Assembly (NCBI RefSeq): GCF_039536325.1 | Contig: NZ_BAAAYO010000008.1 | Span: forward strand, 496,001-560,000 | Length of the DNA: 64,000 nucleotides | Reading direction: 5' to 3' | Source: Paenibacillus_AB hodogayensis | Lineage (GTDB): Bacteria; Bacillota; Bacilli; Paenibacillales; NBRC-103111 | Shown here: piece by piece, positions 59,234 through 64,000 of the stretch | Numbering within the stretch: the first letter of the stretch is position 1 | How the letters are laid out: every line of letters starts with the position of its first letter | The notes under the pieces: model-generated | Database searches by the model: none | The model's input: only the letters and a program-made list of their open reading frames with translations | Told to the model about the DNA's origin: nothing | Position numbers and translations under genes: made by a program

Positions 59234-60454
59234 TCAGAAATAATCCGAAAAATACGGCTCCTGCCGCTGGATCAGTCGCTCCAGCAGATGGACGGAGGAC
59301 TCCTCCGCATGCAGCCGTCCGATCCGCTGCAGGTAGGTGGGCCGCTTGTAGCCCATCAGCATCGTCGTGAACGTCTGGATGTCCAGCTCGGCCTCAGGGG
59401 TTCCCCCGCCTTTGCCAAGCTGGCCTTCCCCCTGCCGATTCACGGTCAACGTGAATGTCCCCTGGTTCCACTCCAGCATCGGATCGTGCAAGGCCAAGGT
59501 CAGGCGGATGTCCGACTCCTGACTTTGAAAAGGATACTGCTTCACAAACAGGTGGATATCCACAATCCGCGCCATATAATAAGGAGCGATCGTTTCCTTA
59601 ATCTCACCATCATCAAGCAAGAATGAAAGCGGCTCGTCGGTATACGTATATCCTTTCACACTCGTGATCATGGAGAAATGGGCGCTGATGAAATTCCACA
59701 ATCCATCCCGTGCCTCCTGATTGATAAAGATCATCTCTTTTAAGTGGAACACTTCCTCCTCAATCCAATACAACAGATAACCGGTCGGCTCATTGCGGCT
59801 GTCATAGTAAATCCCTGCTGTCATATCTTCCAGATCCCAGCGCAAATACTCTTCCCATGCCAGCTCGCTGCGCAACATGGCCCCATGGGTCTGCCGGGCA
59901 AATCGGTCATATACCCGCTTGATGTCCGGATGCTGAATCGTCACCCGCTCGATATTGCCGGGAACATGCCTGAGCTTGGGCAATTGCGTATCCTTCAATT
60001 GGAAGGAAATTTTATCGGAAATAAATTCCCAGCCCTTGCTTCGGTAATAAGGAATGGAAAATGGATACAGGTAGGAAATCGACTGATTGCGCTCCCGCAT
60101 ATTCGCAAGTGCCTGACGCATCAGCTTATTCATCAACCCCAGATTCGAGTATTCGGGATAGGTGCCGACTCCCGTCAGTCCCCCCATCTCGTAAGCCTTG
60201 CCGAAAATATTCACCTGAAACGGATAAACGGCTAACTGCGAGACCAGTTGGTCCCCGTTAAACCAGCCCAGTACATCGGCTTGCTCCAACACCGGCAGCT
60301 TGGCCTGTGCAATTTCCCCTTCCTCCCAGCCCACCGATTGCAGATCATGTCTGGTGATATTGAACACATAGCGCAGCAAGTCATTGAATTGCTCGCCGTG
60401 TTTCGGCTCGACGGCCTTCATTTTTAGTTTCTCCAACAGCTTCTCACGGCTCAT
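59234..60454 (-). CDS. Eis-like GNAT acetyltransferase
   Basis: A 406-aa member of the enhanced intracellular survival (Eis) group. Two GNAT modules and a sterol-carrier-like C-terminal domain are expected. The acetyl-CoA loop is seen in GVGTYPEYSNLGLMNKLM near residue 97, and PFSIPYYRSKGWEFISDK near 130 contacts substrate in this group. Mycobacterial Eis acetylates aminoglycosides and lysines, but the substrate here is unknown. AAGGAGG lies 9 nt before the ATG. Transcribed alone. No terminator was found downstream within the 151-bp gap. Confidence 0.88.
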   Translation of the reverse strand: MSREKLLEKLKMKAVEPKHGEQFNDLLRYVFNITRHDLQSVGWEEGEIAQAKLPVLEQADVLGWFNGDQLVSQLAVYPFQVNIFGKAYEMGGLTGVGTYPEYSNLGLMNKLMRQALANMRERNQSISYLYPFSIPYYRSKGWEFISDKISFQLKDTQLPKLRHVPGNIERVTIQHPDIKRVYDRFARQTHGAMLRSELAWEEYLRWDLEDMTAGIYYDSRNEPTGYLLYWIEEEVFHLKEMIFINQEARDGLWNFISAHFSMITSVKGYTYTDEPLSFLLDDGEIKETIAPYYMARIVDIHLFVKQYPFQSQESDIRLTLALHDPMLEWNQGTFTLTVNRQGEGQLGKGGGTPEAELDIQTFTTMLMGYKRPTYLQRIGRLHAEESSVHLLERLIQRQEPYFSDYF

Positions 60455-60552
60455 GAGAGCGTACCTCCTTAAATCTCTTGCGGCCGATCCGCCTGCTTGC
60501 AGACGCTACCAAGCAGGCCTCAGGCTTTCTTGGTCTTCTTATAGTTAATTTC

Positions 60553-60558
60553 ATTATA
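60553..60558 (-). promoter_or_regulatory. -10 element upstream of the Eis-like gene
   Basis: A perfect minus-strand TATAAT, about 100 nt before the ATG, with no clear -35 at the usual distance. Confidence 0.35.
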
Positions 60559-60648
60559 GTCAAGCCGCGGACAAATCGAAAGCCGCCCTTCTCCAAACGA
60601 TGCGCCGACTCTACAGGAGAATCGGTTTCGATCTTGTTCATTTCTGCT

Positions 60649-60676
60649 TTGCAAGTGCAAATTTTTCCTTTATATT
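60649..60676 (+). promoter_or_regulatory. candidate promoter of the Ca2+/H+ exchanger gene
   Basis: TTGCAA (60649-60654), a 16-bp spacer and TATATT (60671-60676). The -35 lies within the small palindrome TTTGCA-AG-TGCAAA at 60648-60661, which might bind a regulator. Confidence 0.4.
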
Positions 60677-60731
60677 AGAATAGGATTTGGAACTTACAGG
60701 AACACTTGTACATATCGAAGGAGCGTGTACG

Positions 60732-61781
60732 ATGAAACAAAAGCTGTTTTACGCCATCCTGATTGCCAGTTTTGCGCTCAGCGCCATCGCCCATTACAGC
60801 GGCATGTCGGGCACTTTGCAATTCGTTCTGTGCTGTATTGCCGTCATTTTCGCAGCGGGGTTCATGGGCAAGGCTACGGAGAGTGTAGCCCATTACGCGG
60901 GACAGCGCATGGGCGGCTTCCTGAATGCCACGTTCGGCAACGCAGCAGAGCTCATTATTGCCATTTTTCTGGTGAAAGACGGCTTGCACGATATGGTAAA
61001 AGCCAGCATCACGGGCTCGATCATCGGCAATATGCTGCTTGTCCTCGGCTTGAGCGTATTGTTCGGGGGATTGAAATTCAAGGTGCAGAACTTCAATGTG
61101 CGGCTGGCCGGCTACAACGCTTCCATGATGCTGCTCGCCGTTGTGGCGCTGTTCATTCCGGCCCTGTTCGCCAGAAGCTTCACGACGCATGAGACGAATA
61201 CGTTCAGCGTGCTCGTCGCGGTCATCTTGATCGTCGCCTATGCGTTGTGGCTGCTGTTCTCGATGATCACCCACAAGGACGAGCTGAGCGACACTTCTAC
61301 GGAAGAGGATGCGCATCATATTACGTGGAGCAAAGGGAAGTCGATCGCCTTTCTGCTGCTCGCCACCGTTATGGTCGCTTTCATCAGCGAATGGCTCGTC
61401 GGCACGCTGGAGGAATTTACGCACAAGTTCGGGTTGACCGAGCTGTTCGTCGGGGCGTTCTTGATCGCTATTATCGGCAACGCCGCCGAGCACAGCGCCG
61501 CGATCTTCCTGGCCATGAAGAACAAGATCGGCGCCGCCGTCGAGATCGCCATCGGCAGCAGCCTGCAGATCGCCCTTTTCGTCGCTCCCGTTCTTGTACT
61601 GATCAGCTATTTTATGGGCAACACGATGGACATTGTCTTCACGACGTACGAGCTGGCGGCGATCGGCGTATCGGCAGTCATCGCCAAGTCGATCTCCCAG
61701 GACGGCTCCACGAACTGGTTCGAAGGCGTTCTGCTGCTCGTCGTCTACGTCATCCTGGGCATCGCCTTTTTCCTGGTGTAG
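60732..61781 (+). CDS. cax: Ca2+/H+ antiporter, CaCA family
   Basis: A 349-aa exchanger that uses the proton gradient to expel Ca2+. Eleven hydrophobic helices form two homologous halves, each with the alpha-repeat GNAAE: FGNAAELIIAIFLVK near residue 75 and IGNAAEHSAAIFLAMKNK near 250. An acidic cytoplasmic loop (STEEDAHH) separates the halves near 200. The start at 60732 has GAAGGAGC at 8 nt; an upstream ATG adds no similarity. With the Ca2+ P-type ATPase at 29785 the window encodes two independent calcium-export routes. Confidence 0.92.
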   Translation: MKQKLFYAILIASFALSAIAHYSGMSGTLQFVLCCIAVIFAAGFMGKATESVAHYAGQRMGGFLNATFGNAAELIIAIFLVKDGLHDMVKASITGSIIGNMLLVLGLSVLFGGLKFKVQNFNVRLAGYNASMMLLAVVALFIPALFARSFTTHETNTFSVLVAVILIVAYALWLLFSMITHKDELSDTSTEEDAHHITWSKGKSIAFLLLATVMVAFISEWLVGTLEEFTHKFGLTELFVGAFLIAIIGNAAEHSAAIFLAMKNKIGAAVEIAIGSSLQIALFVAPVLVLISYFMGNTMDIVFTTYELAAIGVSAVIAKSISQDGSTNWFEGVLLLVVYVILGIAFFLV

Positions 61782-61803
61782 GGCTCGAAGTGAAAACGCA
61801 GTT

Positions 61804-61830
61804 AGGACCGGAGAACTCTCCGGTCCTTGT
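61804..61830 (+). terminator. intrinsic terminator of the exchanger gene
   Basis: GGACCGGAG-AACT-CTCCGGTCC is a 9-bp stem with a 4-nt loop, followed by TTGTTAT, 23 nt after the stop codon. Confidence 0.75.
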
Positions 61831-61860
61831 TATGTCTGCGGCTGTCCCGGCCGGACAACA

Positions 61861-61894
61861 AAAAAAACGAGCGGCTCGCCGGGAGCTACTCGTT
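61861..61894 (-). terminator. intrinsic terminator overlapping the ylaN stop
   Basis: Minus-strand AACGAGTAGCTC pairs with GAGCCGCTCGTT (one mismatch and one G-U pair), followed by TTTTTT. The stop codon lies within the stem. Confidence 0.68.
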
Positions 61895-62179
61895 TCTGCT
61901 TTTGGCCAATGCTTCGTACAACTGGGCGAGCTTCCGTTCCAGTTCGCTCAAGATGTTCTTGCCGGCAACCTCATCCAGAAGGCCCGCTCGCGTAGCGAAG
62001 TCGATCTCCCTGGACAATCCGTACATCTGTGTATCCAATACCTCTTCGTAAAGAGGGCATCTGCGATTCGTTAAAGTTTCCATCTGAATTTGAATCAGCT
62101 TCTCGATGTTGTCCGCATCTTCTTGAAGCAGCGTCAACGCTTTCTGATGCAAACCGACCATGACGTCCGATGAAGACAT
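61886..62179 (-). CDS. ylaN: YlaN family iron-responsive protein (UPF0358)
   Basis: A 97-aa helical protein matching Bacillus YlaN: HQKALTLLQEDADNIEKLIQIQMETLT, then CPLYEEVLDTQMYGLSREIDFATRAGL. YlaN binds Fe(II) and modulates Fur in other Firmicutes and is conditionally essential. The ATG at 62179 has GAAGGGGG at 5 nt; a TTG-started longer frame at 62206 is less likely. In B. subtilis the gene is next to ftsW; here several genes (56.1-61.8 kb) lie between them. Confidence 0.93.
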   Translation of the reverse strand: MSSSDVMVGLHQKALTLLQEDADNIEKLIQIQMETLTNRRCPLYEEVLDTQMYGLSREIDFATRAGLLDEVAGKNILSELERKLAQLYEALAKSRNE

Positions 62180-62223
62180 ACCGTTTCCCCCTTCGCACAA
62201 GCTCATCCAATCTCTATATGCTT

Positions 62224-62252
62224 ATGATAGACGAAAACGGACGATTACACAA
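62224..62252 (-). promoter_or_regulatory. sigma-A promoter of ylaN
   Basis: Minus-strand TTGTGT (62252-62247), a 17-bp spacer and TATCAT (62229-62224), about 45 nt before the ATG. Confidence 0.6.
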
Positions 62253-62284
62253 GCGATATGAAGTTTTGCCACCGATTTTTCAGA

Positions 62285-62313
62285 TTGAATCGGCCGCCGG
62301 CAATCGCTACAAT
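62285..62313 (+). promoter_or_regulatory. sigma-A promoter of the PucR-family gene
   Basis: TTGAAT (62285-62290), a 17-bp spacer and TACAAT (62308-62313), about 38 nt before the ATG. Confidence 0.68.
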
Positions 62314-62351
62314 AAGAAACGAACCCACCACTAATCTTGAGGAGCTCAAGG

Positions 62352-63596
62352 ATGAACGCGGATACGAACCCTTTCAACCGAAGCTTCGATCATATGGAAG
62401 CTTTGGCCGACGCGATCGGCGAGGCGCTCCAAGCACCGGTCACGATCGAAGACGCCAACCATCGCCTTCTCGCCTACAGCAAGCATGATCCTCATACGGA
62501 TGCAGCCCGCATCGCCACGATTATCGGAAGACGGGTGCCGGAAAATGTAATCGGCAGCTTATGGAACGACGGCGTCATTCCGCGCTTGATGGAAACGGAT
62601 GAACCGATTCGGGTCAAGTCCATCGACGAAGTCGGCTTGGGCGACCGGGTAGCTATCGCGATCCGCAAGGATCAGCAGGTGCTCGGCTACATATGGGCGC
62701 TGGAAGTGAGCCGCCCCTTGGACGAGGACGCCCTTCGCTTGCTGAAGCTGGCCGCAGGCGCCGCCAAAATCAAGCTGCTGCGCCTGCAGACGCAGCGAAG
62801 CAAGGAAGACGAAGAGCGCCGCGACCTGTTCTGGGAGCTGCTGACCGGCAGGCATCCGACGGCTTTGCAAGCAAGCGCTCGCGCAAAATCGCTTGGCATC
62901 CCCCTTCCCGACAGCTTCTGCGTCATCGTCTTTCAATTCCGTACCGATGTCAACGATACGCTGCACCGGCAGGTGCATTACATGATCACAACTACGCAGC
63001 GGGTTCGGCCGGTTTTTCACGCCATCTCCGGCAGCCGGCTGATCGTGCTGGCTTCTTGCGCCAATCCGTCACGGCTGGCGGCCAATGCGTCCGACTTCGT
63101 GACGTCGTTTTTCCAGCAAATTCACGACCGGTTCGGCAGCTCCCCGCTGGAGGCCGGCATCGGCGCCGTCCACGACGAGATTACGGCTGTCGAGCAGAGC
63201 TACCGGGAAGCGTTGACCGTGCTGCAGATCAAAGCCCAGTTTCCGTCGCAAACGGGCTCGATCGTCCATTACCACGAGCTCGGCTACTATCGCTATCTCC
63301 CCTACTTTTTGGAGCAAAAGCGGCTGCACCGTTACGAGAACCCGGCGCTCAAGCGTCTGAGGGCTTACGACCGCGAGCATAATGCCAACCTGCTGGAGAC
63401 GCTGGAGCTGTTTTTGGCGTGCGGGAGCAACGCCAAGGAAGCCGCCGAAGCGCTGCACGTCCATACGAACACGCTGTCCTACCGGCTGAAGCGCATAGCC
63501 GAGATCGGCGGCATCGACTTTGCCAATATGGATCAGAAAATAACGCTATTTCTCGATATGAAGACGGACAAATGGAGCGATGCCGAGCCTTTGTGA
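62352..63596 (+). CDS. adeR: PucR-family regulator, AdeR-like
   Basis: A 414-aa transcriptional activator. Residues about 15-150 hold a GAF-like sensor region, and the C-terminal 60 residues form the PucR helix-turn-helix (LLETLELFLACGSNAKEAAEALHVHTNTLSYRLKRI). It lies 103 nt before an alanine dehydrogenase gene on the same strand, and the B. subtilis AdeR, a PucR-type protein, activates ald, so the assignment rests on context and family. The ATG at 62352 has GAGGAG at 7 nt; TTG at 62337 is an alternative. Confidence 0.85.
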   Translation: MNADTNPFNRSFDHMEALADAIGEALQAPVTIEDANHRLLAYSKHDPHTDAARIATIIGRRVPENVIGSLWNDGVIPRLMETDEPIRVKSIDEVGLGDRVAIAIRKDQQVLGYIWALEVSRPLDEDALRLLKLAAGAAKIKLLRLQTQRSKEDEERRDLFWELLTGRHPTALQASARAKSLGIPLPDSFCVIVFQFRTDVNDTLHRQVHYMITTTQRVRPVFHAISGSRLIVLASCANPSRLAANASDFVTSFFQQIHDRFGSSPLEAGIGAVHDEITAVEQSYREALTVLQIKAQFPSQTGSIVHYHELGYYRYLPYFLEQKRLHRYENPALKRLRAYDREHNANLLETLELFLACGSNAKEAAEALHVHTNTLSYRLKRIAEIGGIDFANMDQKITLFLDMKTDKWSDAEPL

Positions 63597-63655
63597 TTTT
63601 ACACAAGGACAACCCGTTTTTTTCTCGCTCCGGGACGAAGCGCGACGGCCTGTTC

Positions 63656-63684
63656 GCACGTATACTTGAATCGATAACACGTGC
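63656..63684 (+). promoter_or_regulatory. candidate ald promoter with inverted repeat
   Basis: TATACT at 63661-63666 is a possible -10, but the -35 position reads AAGCGC, so an activator would be needed. A GCACGT/ACGTGC inverted repeat spans 63656-63684 and overlaps the -10. This suits control by the AdeR-like protein, though other sites are possible. Confidence 0.35.
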
Positions 63685-63699
63685 GGGGGGCTGGATACG

Positions 63700-64000
63700 A
63701 TGAGAATCGGAATTCCTAAGGAAATTAAAAACAATGAAAACCGGGTGGCGATTACGCCGGCCGGCGTGATGGCTTTCGCCAAGGCGGGCCACGAAGTCCG
63801 CGTAGAAACCCAAGCGGGTATGGGCAGCGGCTTCCGCGACGAAGATTACATCGCAGCCGGAGCATTGATTTGCGCTGATGCGGCCGAAGTATGGGACCGC
63901 TCCGATATGGTCATGAAAGTAAAAGAACCGCTTGCCGCGGAATACCGGCATTTCCGGGAAGAACTTATCCTCTTTACGTATTTGCATCTCGCGGCCGAGC
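63700..64000 (+). CDS. ald: alanine dehydrogenase, 3' end missing
   Basis: The N-terminal 100 codons of alanine dehydrogenase (L-alanine to pyruvate and ammonia, NAD-dependent; needed for growth on alanine and for sporulation in Bacillus). MRIGIPKEIKNNENRVAITPAG and GSGFRDEDYIAAGA are signatures of the family, and MVMKVKEP near residue 72 is part of the pyruvate site. GGGGGG lies 9 nt before the ATG. The gene is cut by the right window edge. Its presence next to the PucR-type activator is as expected for adeR-ald. Confidence 0.93.
   Translation, partial: MRIGIPKEIKNNENRVAITPAGVMAFAKAGHEVRVETQAGMGSGFRDEDYIAAGALICADAAEVWDRSDMVMKVKEPLAAEYRHFREELILFTYLHLAAE

Noticed and set aside
1..64000. Searches by eye for tRNA, rRNA, CRISPR arrays, transposase genes and phage genes.
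   Set aside because: None was found; all coding capacity is explained by ordinary genes.

Overview
The window is a stretch of chromosome from a high-GC, low-G+C-phylum (Bacillota) spore-former-type bacterium, most likely Paenibacillus, Cohnella or a close relative. This is an inference from gene content: RemA, RpoZ, YlbF, YlbG, YlaN and YugN are Bacillales genes; large membrane-spanning AraC sensors sit beside LplA/LplB/LplC-type sugar ABC transporters that lack their own ATPase; and there are many Gfo/Idh/MocA oxidoreductases. No rRNA, tRNA, CRISPR array, prophage or transposase gene was seen.

Region 1 (1-10.2 kb, minus strand) is a conserved housekeeping block read right to left: yicC, remA, gmk, rpoZ, then coaBC, priA, def, fmt, rsmB, rlmN (cut by the window edge). 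It matches the order in Bacillus subtilis. Two head-to-tail copies of a short inverted-repeat element and an intrinsic terminator lie between rpoZ and coaBC and probably split the block into two transcription units. A bifunctional homocysteine methyltransferase/methylenetetrahydrofolate reductase and dapF follow (10.3-13.2 kb).

Region 2 (13.5-29.6 kb) is accessory. It holds a sugar ABC transporter (binding protein plus two permeases) divergent from a membrane AraC sensor; a four-gene minus-strand operon (two Gfo/Idh/MocA dehydrogenases, a TIM-barrel isomerase and a GNAT enzyme) divergent from a soluble AraC regulator; and two hybrid histidine kinases in tandem. Next come a Ca2+ P-type ATPase and RqcH (29.8-34.6 kb), which in B. 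subtilis lie right beside yicC, so region 2 looks like an insertion into that neighbourhood.

Region 3 (34.6-44.1 kb) is a second ABC transporter and membrane AraC sensor cassette on the plus strand, followed by a convergent dehydrogenase-AraC-dehydrogenase operon. Both ABC cassettes have a stable hairpin just after the binding-protein gene. Two loci have 20-bp-spaced direct repeats near their promoters, as expected for AraC-family operators.

Region 4 (44.2-64 kb) carries galU, a PHP phosphoesterase, a LysR regulator, an unrecognised 145-residue protein, ylbG, an asparaginase, ylbF, an XPB-type helicase with a helicase-associated partner, a CBS protein, an M20 amidohydrolase, yugN, an ftsW-type flippase, a DJ-1/PfpI protein, an Asp23 protein, an Eis-like acetyltransferase, a Ca2+/H+ exchanger, ylaN, and an adeR-like activator next to alanine dehydrogenase (cut by the right edge). 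The same inverted-repeat element recurs upstream of the hybrid kinase operon and upstream of the XPB operon. The element family, the XPB pair and the AraC operator repeats are the observations most worth following up.
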